Positions 7,429 to 15,869 of a DNA stretch of 27,148 bases are shown one piece after another (within the stretch, counting starts at the first letter, position 1; each line of letters begins with the position of its first letter). Position numbers and translations under genes: made by a program. The notes beneath the pieces are model-generated. The model saw only the letters and a list, made by a program, of their open reading frames with translations. It did not search any database and was not told the origin of the DNA. The DNA is from CAZWHE01 sp964633825 (GTDB taxonomy: Bacteria > Planctomycetota > B15-G4 > CAYZWU01), in NCBI GenBank assembly GCA_964633825.1, contig CAZWHE010000039.1, forward strand, positions 1-27,148, read 5' to 3'.

Positions 7429-9622
7429 GTCTGTCCCCCTGTCTGTAGAACTGCAGGCAGCTGTAGATATTCGCCGCCATCACTTTCTCGCCGCCCGAGC
7501 GGGCGAGGTGCAGCGCCTTTTCCGCGGTCCGGATCGCATCGTCTCTTCTACCCGAAGCGAAGTAAGCCGCCGCAAGCGTATTCAGGAAGTAGGGGCTGGC
7601 GTAGCCGGTCAGTTCGCACGCCCTTTCGGCAAACCGGACGGCTTCAACGGGATCTCTGTATTCGATTCTTTCATGCGTCGCCAGAATCCTGGCCAGGTTG
7701 TTGGCCGGCTCGGGCCGCTTCGGATCGAGACTGCACGACTTGCGGTATTCTAAAATCGCCTCTCCGACCCGGCCCGACCCAGCCAGGATATTGGCCAAGT
7801 GATAATGGGCTTCGGCATATTCAGGATCGATCCTGATCGCCTCGGAAAAGTGATTCATGCACTCGTCGATTCGACCCAGCACGGCGAGGGTGTTGGCCAG
7901 GTAGCAGTGCGCCTTCGCGTTGTCCGCATCGATCTGCAGCACCGCTTCATAATTCGAAAGAGCCTCGTTCACTTTTTTCTGTTTCAAAAGGAACGCGGCC
8001 AGGTTGAAGTGATATATCACGGTTTCCGTTTTATTGCCGTATTCGTTATTCACGGCCTCCCGGTAATGGGCAAGCGCTTGATCGATATCCCCTTCTTTTT
8101 CATATACCGCCGCGAGAACGGTGTGAATGATCCCCAGGCCGGGGCGTCTCCCGAGGATTTGATTGCACATGGCCTTCACATCCTCCGTCCGGCCGCTGTC
8201 GCGAAGAAAGAGCATCTCGACGATCTTGTTGAAGAGGTCGACATGATCCTTGGGATCGTCCATGCCGCCGGACAATTCACCGTCTTCTTCGATGCCCGAG
8301 CCGAGATAGCCGATGCCCCTCAGGCGGTCCAGGCTCTGCTCATCCGCCCTGTAGGAGCTTTCATCTCTTTTCATCCGGCTCGTTCCGCTCAATATGCCGT
8401 CCAGCCCTTTTTTCATGAGCCGGGCCCGTTCTTTTTCTTTTTCGAAGAGATTGAACTTTTCAGCGGGATCGTTTTTCAGGTCGAACAATTCGGGGCTCGA
8501 GGAATGAATGTACTTCCAGCCATTGCCGACGACCGATGCCAAGTAACTGCACCCGAGCGAAGTGGGAAAGAGACATTCGCTGTACAGGAATCTCTTTCCA
8601 TCCCGATCCGCGCCGGGGCCGAGGCGGGCCGACAGGTCCTTCCCCCTCGCCTGAGAAGGCGGGGCAATGCCGAAATATCCGCAAACGGTCGGGACGATAT
8701 CGATCAAACCCGCCACGGCGCCGACTCTTTCAGGATCTCTGTCGTCCGGAACCTTGATAATCAGCGGAACCTTTATCGTTGAGTTATAAACAAAGTAGCC
8801 GTGGGTCTCCTCACCGTGATCGCCCAGACTCTCGCCGTGATCGCCGGTAATGATGATCATCGTCGAATCATAGAGCCCCAGCCTCTCGAGCTCGTCGACC
8901 ACCTCTCCGATGCAGTGATCGGTGTAAGCGATTTCGCCCGCATAGGGATTATCGGCATATGACGCGGCAAAAGGCTCGGGCGGTATGTAGTCGTGGTGAG
9001 GGTCGAAATAATGGAGAAAGAGAAAGAAATCCTCCTCCGAATGTTCGCCCAGCCACTCGATCGCCAGCCGGCTGATCTCGGCCGCTTTGCGCTCGCGGAA
9101 ATGATGCTGCTGCCGATTCAGCGCGAATTCATTACCCCCGAACTCATCGTCATACCGATCAAATCCCTGGGCGAACCCGAACTGCGAGTGCATGACAAAA
9201 ACGCTCACAATGGCGCCCGTTGTGAACCCATTCGCGCCCAGTATCTCGGCAAGCGTCGTGTTGGAACCGTCGAGCCAGTAGCCCACGTTGTCGCGAACCC
9301 CGTGATAGGGCGGAATCGTCCCCGTCAATATCGTGCTGTGAGCCGGAATGGTGAGCGGAACGGGCGAGATGACGTTCTCGAAGAGCAAGCCGTCACGGGC
9401 CAGGGCATCGATGTTGGGAGTGGTTTTCTCCGGGTACCCGTAGCAGCTCAAATAATCGGCGCGGCACGTGTCGATGCTGATCAGAACGACCCGGCGCAAT
9501 TCTTTCTGAGAATATGTCCGGATCAGAAACCAAGCCGCAGCGACGGCAATGATTCCCCCAAGCCCTATGGCTGCGATCATCCCGAGCGATCGACCGGTTC
9601 TTGGAATGGAGCTTCTATTCAT
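7400..9622 (-). CDS. Membrane-anchored sulfatase-superfamily protein with C-terminal TPR domain
   Basis: A 740-residue protein. A membrane helix at about 13-35 is followed by an alkaline phosphatase/sulfatase-fold domain (about 44-400). Metal-site motifs are visible: ISIDTCRAD (Asp51), ITGDHGESLGDHG and HGYFVYN. The usual sulfatase nucleophile Cys/Ser of CxPxR is Thr91 in LTIPAHSTILTG, so formylglycine maturation is not possible. A Thr nucleophile, as in phospho-transferases of the superfamily, is more likely. Residues of about 495-725 form TPR repeats (for example AHCYLANTLAVLGRIDECMNHF split over two helices, and the AEAHYHLANILAGSGR repeat). Substrate unknown. The last codons and the TAG stop are contributed by the inverted-repeat element, so the native C-terminus was probably altered. 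The start lies 3 bp after the upstream stop. Confidence 0.82.
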   Translation of the reverse strand: MNRSSIPRTGRSLGMIAAIGLGGIIAVAAAWFLIRTYSQKELRRVVLISIDTCRADYLSCYGYPEKTTPNIDALARDGLLFENVISPVPLTIPAHSTILTGTIPPYHGVRDNVGYWLDGSNTTLAEILGANGFTTGAIVSVFVMHSQFGFAQGFDRYDDEFGGNEFALNRQQHHFRERKAAEISRLAIEWLGEHSEEDFFLFLHYFDPHHDYIPPEPFAASYADNPYAGEIAYTDHCIGEVVDELERLGLYDSTMIIITGDHGESLGDHGEETHGYFVYNSTIKVPLIIKVPDDRDPERVGAVAGLIDIVPTVCGYFGIAPPSQARGKDLSARLGPGADRDGKRFLYSECLFPTSLGCSYLASVVGNGWKYIHSSSPELFDLKNDPAEKFNLFEKEKERARLMKKGLDGILSGTSRMKRDESSYRADEQSLDRLRGIGYLGSGIEEDGELSGGMDDPKDHVDLFNKIVEMLFLRDSGRTEDVKAMCNQILGRRPGLGIIHTVLAAVYEKEGDIDQALAHYREAVNNEYGNKTETVIYHFNLAAFLLKQKKVNEALSNYEAVLQIDADNAKAHCYLANTLAVLGRIDECMNHFSEAIRIDPEYAEAHYHLANILAGSGRVGEAILEYRKSCSLDPKRPEPANNLARILATHERIEYRDPVEAVRFAERACELTGYASPYFLNTLAAAYFASGRRDDAIRTAEKALHLARSGGEKVMAANIYSCLQFYRQGDRQGDTIRGNP
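7423..7446. repeat. 12-bp direct duplication beside the inverted-repeat element
   Basis: Two adjacent copies of ccccctgtctgt occupy 7423-7434 and 7435-7446. The first overlaps the outer end of the right arm of the inverted-repeat element. On the minus strand they encode RQGD twice within the C-terminus of the sulfatase-TPR protein. They may record slippage or a junction formed on insertion. Confidence 0.85.
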
Positions 9623-9625
9623 TGT

Positions 9626-11716
9626 TCAGACGGCCATGATCTTGGAGCATACCGCACCGACCGCGCCTTTTTGGCATGGCTTGGTGGTCATGAACTCCCC
9701 CGAGTGCCGCGCCTGGATGAGGAGCGCCTCGGACAGTGTCGCCTGTGTGCTTTCCTTGATGTTCCTGAAGATGGCGTCCCGGGCCGCCTCGACGGCCGGA
9801 TCTCCGGCGGCGGCGAGCCCGCCCCTGTCCACGGGCATCTCCTTGAGCGCCCCTTCTTCCAGAGGCCGCATGGCCAATCCGTGATCGCCTCCGGTTACGA
9901 CCTTCCATGCCGCGGCGAGGGCGTCCTCCAGGGGACCGGCGTAGTCGATCAGCCAGCCGACGGCCTCCTCGGCCTTGACCGGTCTCCCCTCGAGCAGGAG
10001 CTTGAAGAGCTTGGGCCGGTTCCCGGGACCGGTTTTGCGGAAAGGCCAGTGACACCCCTCCATGCCGGGAACAACGGGGAGGGTCACCTCGGGCATGCCG
10101 AGGTCCGCGCCCTCGACGGCGAAGACATAATGGCAGTGGGTGATGAGCTCCAGCATGCCGCCCAGGCAGCGCTTGCCGTTGATAAACCCGAGGGAGACCT
10201 CGAATTCGTTGTGCAGCCTCCGCGCCGTCTCGGACCAGGCGCGGGCGATCTCGACGCCCTTCTCGGCGTCCTCCAGGGCGGGAAAGAACTCGGTCGTGTC
10301 TGCGCCCACCATCTGTGTGGAGAGGTGGAAATCACCGGTCACGATCACCCGGCCGATCCCCTCGGCCTTGAGCCAGTCGACGGCCCGGTTCAGCTCGGCA
10401 TCGACGTCGCTGTTGTAGCTCTCCCGCCCGATCGTGATGACCCCGGCCGAGCCGTCGTGCTCGGCGTTGACATAGAGCTGCCGCCACTCGGCGTCGCCTA
10501 TTCTCTCGAAAGCCTCCGGGTGCCAGGCCTTGCCGGCCGCCTCGGGGTGCAGGGCGTGGTACGCCTCGACCAGCCCGAGAGCGGCCTCGGGTCCGAGCTT
10601 TCGGATCTTGGCCAGGACGCCGCTGTTGAACTGTGCGCAGAGCTCGCCGATCGAATTGATGAGAGAGAAGTGGGAGCGCTCTTCGTGGACCAGAAGGCCG
10701 GCCATCTGAAAGATCGGCCCCATGACCCAGGCGTTGAATTCCTCTTCTTCCTCTTGATCGAGGCTCCAGTTGACCAGGGGCCTGAAGTGATTCTGGGGGT
10801 ACCAGTTCTCGCCGCTCACCCTGCGCTCGTCGAGCTCGGGCGTGGGCGTGAAGAGCTCGCCGTAGTGCTCGCTCAGGTGGTGGAGACAGGACCAGGTGAG
10901 GAAGTTGGCGCCCTGGGCGCCGATGGCGTCGTGGGCCCGGAAGGGATTCGGCCCGAGCGTTTTCCGGACCAGCTTGTCGATCTTCCAGAAGGGCATGTTG
11001 GACGCCCGGTGATACCTGGATCCCGTCAGGGTCAATCCGCAGAAGAGCACGTCGAGCACGAAGGACCAGCTGTCGCTCACCGGCATGGGGATCATTCCCA
11101 GGGCCCAGAAGAGCTGGGTCACGGGCGATGTCTCGGGCTCCACGATCTCCCAGATCTTGTTGATCTCGTGGGGGAAGGCCGGGTGGGCGATGCCCACGCC
11201 GAGCTGGGACGACGGAAACCCGGACGTGACCGACATGATCGCGATCTCGGGAAAGGCGGCGCGGAAAATCTCGTAGTGGGCCTTCTTGATCTCGAGGATC
11301 TCGGGAATCGCTTCGAGGAGAAAACGCGGCCGGAAGCCGCCGAGGCTCTCGGGCAAGTGCTCGCCGTCGTAGCTGAGGCGGATCACGTTCTCCATGATCT
11401 TGTTCGCCCCGCCTTGGCCGAAGGCGCGGACCAGCCCCGGGTACTGCTTGCCGATCCCGTCGGGCACGCCCGGGAAGTCGAGGGCCACGACGGGCACGCC
11501 GTAGGACTCGAGCCGGGAGCCGAGCTGCATCGCCTTGCCGGCGCCCACGATGCCGTTCGCCCCGGAAATGACGAGCGAGCCGCGCTCTTGCGGACCGCCG
11601 AAAACCCGGTCGACCAGGTCGCCTGCGTCGACGGGCGGGCGCCCGCGCCGGAAGATCTCGAGAACCGTTCCCAATCCCAGCGTCTCGAGCGTCGATTGTC
11701 TCATAGACTTTGTCAT
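9626..11716 (-). CDS. Bifunctional 3-hydroxyacyl-CoA dehydrogenase / enoyl-CoA hydratase, dehydrogenase first
   Basis: A 696-residue fusion. The N-terminal Rossmann domain has SGANGIVGAG (residues 51-60) for NAD. The dehydrogenase active region AHPAFP...NKIWEIVEPETSP corresponds to the HFFNP...VEI...TS pattern of HAD enzymes. A helical C-domain follows, with an aspartate-containing DAIGAQG segment. From about residue 430 a crotonase domain appears: oxyanion-hole region VTGDFH, INGKRCLGGMLEL and ADLGMPEV, keeping both catalytic glutamates (GMLEL and MPEV). FadB/FadJ have the hydratase first; here the order is reversed, as in FadN-like enzymes. Together with the overlapping thiolase gene (ATGA at 11713-11716) it would carry out beta-oxidation steps, or their reverse, in the cytoplasm. 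No acyl-CoA dehydrogenase or ligase lies in the window. Confidence 0.85.
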   Translation of the reverse strand: MTKSMRQSTLETLGLGTVLEIFRRGRPPVDAGDLVDRVFGGPQERGSLVISGANGIVGAGKAMQLGSRLESYGVPVVALDFPGVPDGIGKQYPGLVRAFGQGGANKIMENVIRLSYDGEHLPESLGGFRPRFLLEAIPEILEIKKAHYEIFRAAFPEIAIMSVTSGFPSSQLGVGIAHPAFPHEINKIWEIVEPETSPVTQLFWALGMIPMPVSDSWSFVLDVLFCGLTLTGSRYHRASNMPFWKIDKLVRKTLGPNPFRAHDAIGAQGANFLTWSCLHHLSEHYGELFTPTPELDERRVSGENWYPQNHFRPLVNWSLDQEEEEEFNAWVMGPIFQMAGLLVHEERSHFSLINSIGELCAQFNSGVLAKIRKLGPEAALGLVEAYHALHPEAAGKAWHPEAFERIGDAEWRQLYVNAEHDGSAGVITIGRESYNSDVDAELNRAVDWLKAEGIGRVIVTGDFHLSTQMVGADTTEFFPALEDAEKGVEIARAWSETARRLHNEFEVSLGFINGKRCLGGMLELITHCHYVFAVEGADLGMPEVTLPVVPGMEGCHWPFRKTGPGNRPKLFKLLLEGRPVKAEEAVGWLIDYAGPLEDALAAAWKVVTGGDHGLAMRPLEEGALKEMPVDRGGLAAAGDPAVEAARDAIFRNIKESTQATLSEALLIQARHSGEFMTTKPCQKGAVGAVCSKIMAV

Positions 11717-12927
11717 GACCGGCTCCCTCCTTCCGTGACTTTCAAGACCGCGGCGATCCCAACGTCTCCGGCGGCGCAGCCGAAGACGAGCACGTATCCG
11801 CCTCCCAGATCAACGGCCTCCTCGAGCGCTTCGATCAGCACCCTGGTCAGCGTGGGTCCCTGGGGATGTCCCCAGACGAGGGGGCAGCCCGTGTTGTTCA
11901 TGTTGCGCCAGTCGCAGTCGAGGACCTTGGCGAAGATGGCGTCGTTCACGGCGAAGGGGTTGTGGTTCTTGACCACGGCCATGTCGGCCATGGCCAGGCC
12001 GGTCTGCTCGAAGAGCTTCTGAACGGCCAGCGCGGGTGCTTCGGGCATGTAGCTCGGAAGGGTTCTCATCTCGGCCTGGGCCACGAAGGAGATGTCGATC
12101 TCGGGCCGCGGGCTGAGCTCGCGCGCTCTCTCCCGGGTCGCGACGAGCATCGTCGCCATGCCGTCCGAGGCATGCGTCTGCGTTCCGCCGGTGATGCACG
12201 TGTCGAGCTCGCGCATCCCCCTCAGGGAATCGAGCGTGATCCGCCGCACACCGAGGTCGTCGTCCACCATCCCCAGGTGGCGGCCCTGCACGTTGAGCAC
12301 CTCGAGGGGAACGAGGACCCGGTCGAGAAATCCCGAGCTCTTCGCTTCGAAGTACTGCTCGTATCGGAGGAAGGCCAGCTCGTCCACCTCCCTCCTGTCA
12401 ATCTTGTACTTCCTGGCCGCTAGCCCGGCCGTGGCGATCATGGCGTTGGCCGTGGCGGGATCGAACCCGAAGTTGTCCCAAACGTCGCTGAGGGCCTGGG
12501 TCCGCTCGTAAGAGCGGCGCTCGGGGAAGACGCCGACGGGCGAATCGCTCGTCCGGTCGAAGGTCACCACCCCCACCGTGTCGTCCGCGCCGCTCTCCAC
12601 CCGGCCGGCCGCCAGAACCACGGCCTGGAGACCGGTGGCGCAGGCCTGTTCCATGTGGAAGCCCGCAAGGCGGTAACCCATGCAGCTCGAGACGAGGGGC
12701 GCCGTCCAGAACTTCCAGTGCCAGGGAATGGTCGACCCGATGACGAGATAGTCGAGCTCGCTCTTGGGGACCTTTCTCTTGCCCAGAATCCTGTTCGCCG
12801 CCTCCCCGGCGAACTGGCCGATGTTGACCTCCGCCAGGGGAGACATCTGCCACGCGGGAAAATAACTGCTTCCCCAGGTCCCGTAGGGGATCCTGGCCCT
12901 GGGAAACATGGCGTCTCCATCTTTCAT
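11713..12927 (-). CDS. Thiolase-family acyl-CoA acetyltransferase
   Basis: A 404-residue protein. The ATG at 12927 is preferred because TAAGGAG lies just upstream; the open frame extends further to 13029 without a good ribosome site. The nucleophile Cys96 is in MEQACATGLQAV. The second active-site region is NHNPFAVND, a variant of the NEAFA motif. NTGCPLVWGHPQGPTLTR supplies the catalytic His, and CAAGDVG replaces the usual CxGGGxG cysteine loop. The enzyme would cleave 3-ketoacyl-CoA or condense acetyl units. The divergent loops suggest a non-classical subfamily, so chain-length specificity cannot be stated. Its TGA overlaps the ATG of the dehydrogenase/hydratase gene. A promoter candidate lies about 60 bp upstream, so the two may be transcribed apart from the respiratory genes. 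Confidence 0.85.
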   Translation of the reverse strand: MKDGDAMFPRARIPYGTWGSSYFPAWQMSPLAEVNIGQFAGEAANRILGKRKVPKSELDYLVIGSTIPWHWKFWTAPLVSSCMGYRLAGFHMEQACATGLQAVVLAAGRVESGADDTVGVVTFDRTSDSPVGVFPERRSYERTQALSDVWDNFGFDPATANAMIATAGLAARKYKIDRREVDELAFLRYEQYFEAKSSGFLDRVLVPLEVLNVQGRHLGMVDDDLGVRRITLDSLRGMRELDTCITGGTQTHASDGMATMLVATRERARELSPRPEIDISFVAQAEMRTLPSYMPEAPALAVQKLFEQTGLAMADMAVVKNHNPFAVNDAIFAKVLDCDWRNMNNTGCPLVWGHPQGPTLTRVLIEALEEAVDLGGGYVLVFGCAAGDVGIAAVLKVTEGGSRS

Positions 12928-12988
12928 GGTCGTCTCCTTATGCTCCGCTTCTGAGAATCGGGAGTGGCCCACGATTTGTAAGAAACCC

Positions 12989-13016
12989 AAAATAACGCTT
13001 CCCTCTCTCCGGTCAA
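12989..13016 (-). promoter_or_regulatory. Candidate sigma70-type promoter for the thiolase operon
   Basis: Reading the minus strand, TTGACC (13016-13011), a 16-bp spacer and TATTTT (12994-12989) precede the thiolase ATG by about 60 bp, in the 112-bp gap after ccoI. The match to the -35 box is good, that to -10 moderate. Seen by eye only. Confidence 0.3.
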
Positions 13017-13039
13017 GCATGGAACGCAATGTTCCCCGC

Positions 13040-15532
13040 TCAACTCGCCGGTTCCAGCCAGGGGAGGAAGAACTCGACGAGCTTTTTCCTCACCTTTCCC
13101 TTCCCCTCTTTGAGGCTCAAGGAGTTCAAGACAACGGAGAGGCTGCTCACCAGCATGGCCGCCGCGGCGATGAGAGGGTTGAGCAAGCCCGTCACCGCGA
13201 GAACGATGCCAATCGTGTTATACAGAAAAGCCCAGACGAGATTCTGTCTGATCGTCCGCACCGTGCGGCCCGACAGCTCGAAAGCACGGGCCACGAGGGA
13301 GAGATCGTCCCTCAGCAGGGTGAAAGACGATGATTCCACGGCGATCTCGGTCCCGCCCCCCATGGCGATCCCCACATCGGCCCGCGCCAGGGCGGGGGCG
13401 TCATTGACGCCGTCTCCCACCATGGCCACCGTGCGGCCGCCCTTCTGCAGCTTTTCGACGGCAAGTATCTTTTCTTGTGGAAGGACTTCGGCCGTGTAAT
13501 CGTCGATACCGGCCCGGCCGGCGACGGCGGCCGTGGTCTCCTCGGAATCGCCGGAAAGAAGACTGACCGAAATACCCCGCTTCGCGAGGCCGCCCACCGC
13601 CTCGGATGCAGAGGGTTTCAGGCCGTCGCCCAGAACAAGACAGCCGGCGTTTTGATTTCCCTCTATGCCGAAAAAAACGACGGTGTGCCCCCGGCCGGAG
13701 CGGTCCCGGGCCGTCTCGGCCAGCTCCCGCGGGATCTGGAAACCGCCTTCTTTCACGAAAGCGTCGCGGCCCGCCATGACGCGGCGGCCCCCCTTCGGCC
13801 CCACCCTCCCCTCGATCCCCATACCGTCCGTGATACGCACGCCGCCGGCATCTTTCGCACGGGAATCTTCTTCTCCGGCCGCCCTGACGATCGCATCCCC
13901 GATGGGATGGTTGGAATGCCGCTCCAGCACGGCAAGGAGCGAAAGGGCCTCCCCCGCGTCGTTGCCGCCGGCATCGATCTCGAGCAGCTCGAACCTCCCC
14001 TCGGTGAGCGTTCCCGTTTTGTCGAAGACCACCGTGTCCACCGATCCGGCTGTCTGGAGAACAACGCCGTCTCTGACCAGGATCCCCTCTTCCGCAGCCC
14101 GCCCCACTCCGGCCGCGATTGCGAGCGGGGTCGCCAGGCCGAGGGCGCAGGGACAGGCGATGACCAGAACGGTGATGGCCCGGAGCACGGTCGTTTCCGT
14201 GCCGGCTCCGGAAAGGACGAGACCGGCCGCCGTGGTCAATGAAACCAACAGCACGGCGGGCACGAAAAAGCGCGCCACGCGGTCCACGCCGAGCTCGAGG
14301 GGCGATTTCCCGGCCAGCGCGCCCTCGACCATGCGGATGATGCCCGAGAGAAGGGTGTCATCACCCACGCAGAGGGCTTCCACCTCGATGACGCCGTTCA
14401 TGTTCATCGTCGATCCGGCCACCCTGTCGCCCGCATTCTTTCCAACGGGCTTCGACTCTCCGGTCAGGAGCGATTCATCCACCGTCGTGCTCCCCGCTCT
14501 GATTTTCCCGTCCGCCGCGATCTTCTCGCCCGGCTTGACAACGAACCGGTCGCCCTTCTCGAGGGTTTCGATCGAGACGAGACGCTCCCCGTCGGGCGTT
14601 TGGATGCGCACCTTTGCGGGCAGCATCCGGTAGAGCCTGTGAATGCCTTCGGCCGTTCTCTCCTTGGCCGAGCGCTCGATGAATTTCCCCACAAGGAGAA
14701 GCGTGACCAGCGCGGCGGCCGTGTCGAAATAGAAATGATCATCCCCTTTCAGCAGCGCATAGAGGCTGTAGAAGAATGCGGACAGGATGCTCATGGTGAG
14801 GAGCAGCTCCATCGTCGGGGCCCCGGCGCGCAGGCTCCGCCAGGCCTTGCGGTGAATGGGCAGCCCGCACCAGAAGACAACGGGAACGGTCAGCACGAGA
14901 AGGATGACGGGGACCAGGGATTTGGCCTCTGCAGCGAGCTCCTCGAAATAACCGATGTAGAGCACGTAGCTGAAAAACATGATGTTCATCAGGAGAAAGA
15001 GGGCGATCCCCATCTTGATGAGGAGGGCCTTGCGCTCCGCCGCGCCCCGGGAGCGGATCTCGTCCATCGACAGGGCCTTGTACCCCAGGTCCTCTATCGT
15101 TTTTGTGATGTCGGCGGCGGTGATCTCATAGGGAATGTAGTGTATCTTGGCCGTGTCCGAGGCGAAGACGACCCCGGCGTTGACAACGCCTTTTTGAGAC
15201 CCCAAGACCTTTTCGATCAGCCAGGAACAGGCCGAACACCACATCCCGTCGAGATGGAGAACAAGCTCCCGCGCGTCTTTCAGATCAGCGGGCGTGAGCT
15301 CGGGTGCGCTGGGAGATCTCTCAGGGCGGCCGATAATGCCCAGGCTCAGGCACTGTTTGTAGAGAGCCGACTCCGTGTAATTCCCATCGATGAGGCCGCT
15401 TTCGGTCAAGAGCCGGAATACATGCCGGCATCCGGCGCAGCAGAAAAAATAGGTGCTGCCCCCTCTTTCGTCCGTGAAGGGGCTGCGGGGCAGGCGCAGG
15501 CCGCAGAGATCGCAGTGGGTTTTCGGGTGCAT
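13040..15532 (-). CDS. ccoI: Copper-transporting P1B-type ATPase, CcoI/FixI type
   Basis: An 830-residue P-type ATPase. The N-terminus has a zinc-ribbon/YHS-like cysteine module (CDLCG at 7-11, CCAGC at 31-35) typical of the CcoI/FixI group. A heavy-metal-associated domain follows with GMWCSAC (about 96-102). Membrane helices, an actuator loop with TGES (357-360), the CPC metal motif (460-462), the phosphorylation site DKTGT (504-508), the HP motif SNHPIGD and the hinge GDGVNDAPAL are all present, so the pump looks functional. CcoI exports copper from the cytoplasm for the CuB site of cbb3 oxidase, which fits its place after ccoG. No clear ribosome site is seen before the ATG: a 194-bp inverted-repeat element ends only 14 bp upstream. 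Confidence 0.93.
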   Translation of the reverse strand: MHPKTHCDLCGLRLPRSPFTDERGGSTYFFCCAGCRHVFRLLTESGLIDGNYTESALYKQCLSLGIIGRPERSPSAPELTPADLKDARELVLHLDGMWCSACSWLIEKVLGSQKGVVNAGVVFASDTAKIHYIPYEITAADITKTIEDLGYKALSMDEIRSRGAAERKALLIKMGIALFLLMNIMFFSYVLYIGYFEELAAEAKSLVPVILLVLTVPVVFWCGLPIHRKAWRSLRAGAPTMELLLTMSILSAFFYSLYALLKGDDHFYFDTAAALVTLLLVGKFIERSAKERTAEGIHRLYRMLPAKVRIQTPDGERLVSIETLEKGDRFVVKPGEKIAADGKIRAGSTTVDESLLTGESKPVGKNAGDRVAGSTMNMNGVIEVEALCVGDDTLLSGIIRMVEGALAGKSPLELGVDRVARFFVPAVLLVSLTTAAGLVLSGAGTETTVLRAITVLVIACPCALGLATPLAIAAGVGRAAEEGILVRDGVVLQTAGSVDTVVFDKTGTLTEGRFELLEIDAGGNDAGEALSLLAVLERHSNHPIGDAIVRAAGEEDSRAKDAGGVRITDGMGIEGRVGPKGGRRVMAGRDAFVKEGGFQIPRELAETARDRSGRGHTVVFFGIEGNQNAGCLVLGDGLKPSASEAVGGLAKRGISVSLLSGDSEETTAAVAGRAGIDDYTAEVLPQEKILAVEKLQKGGRTVAMVGDGVNDAPALARADVGIAMGGGTEIAVESSSFTLLRDDLSLVARAFELSGRTVRTIRQNLVWAFLYNTIGIVLAVTGLLNPLIAAAAMLVSSLSVVLNSLSLKEGKGKVRKKLVEFFLPWLEPAS

Positions 15533-15546
15533 GAAGGAACCTATGC

Positions 15547-15740
15547 TAACCTCAAAGCGTCAAAAATTTTCGAGCAAAAATGTTCGAGAGTGCGACAGAT
15601 GGAGCAAAAAACGGGTTTTTTCTTCCGGAACTCGGTTCACGCCAAGTGAGGACAGGAAAATTCCGTTTTTTGTCTCCAGACGGCGTGATCTCGGGCAAGC
15701 GCAGCGTTTTGTGCCGGAAATTTTTAACGCTTCGAGGTTA
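15547..15740. repeat. 194-bp nested inverted-repeat element between the 43-aa gene and ccoI
   Basis: Outer arms 15547-15569 and 15718-15740 are inverted copies matching at 21 of 23 positions (left arm begins TAACCTCAAAGCG). Inner arms near 15600-15614 and 15663-15678 (TGGAG-CAAAAAACGG against TGGAGACAAAAAACGG on the opposite strand) pair with one bulge. Both pairs are centred near 15640, so the segment can fold as one long hairpin. It is AT-richer than its neighbours and non-coding. The right end coincides with the TAA stop of the 43-aa gene and the left end lies 14 bp from the ccoI start. It shares no obvious sequence with the 7223-7428 element. Confidence 0.75.
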
Positions 15741-15869
15741 ATCCGTCTCTTCGATAACGGCGCCGTTTTCATACTTGACCGTAACAACCGGACGCAGCGA
15801 GGCCACGATAATCACGATGAGCATTATAACGACGAAGAGCAGAATGGTCCCGTAGATGATCTTCTTCAT
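15738..15869 (-). CDS. 43-residue single-pass membrane peptide at the ccoH position
   Basis: The ATG at 15869 overlaps the ccoG stop as ATGA (15866-15869). The 43-codon frame starts MKKIIYGTILLFVVIML, continues with a hydrophobic run to about residue 24 (IVIIVASL) and ends in a short polar tail, ATIEETD-like (actual end NGAVIEETD). One membrane helix, N-terminal positive charge inside, short periplasmic tail. I do not recognise a family. In most cbb3 clusters the slot between ccoG and ccoI holds ccoH (FixH, about 160 residues with a single N-terminal helix), so this could be a CcoH relic or a functional minimal replacement; that is inference. Its TAA stop is also the terminus of the inverted-repeat element, so the gene may have been truncated by insertion. 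Confidence 0.7.
   Translation of the reverse strand: MKKIIYGTILLFVVIMLIVIIVASLRPVVTVKYENGAVIEETD

Noticed and set aside
8993..12022. A 1009-codon open frame on the plus strand opposite the sulfatase and dehydrogenase/hydratase genes
   Set aside because: The translation is low-complexity (rich in Gly, Asp, Val, Arg, Leu), has no family motifs, and mirrors two genes with clear catalytic motifs on the minus strand; it is a shadow of high-GC codon use.
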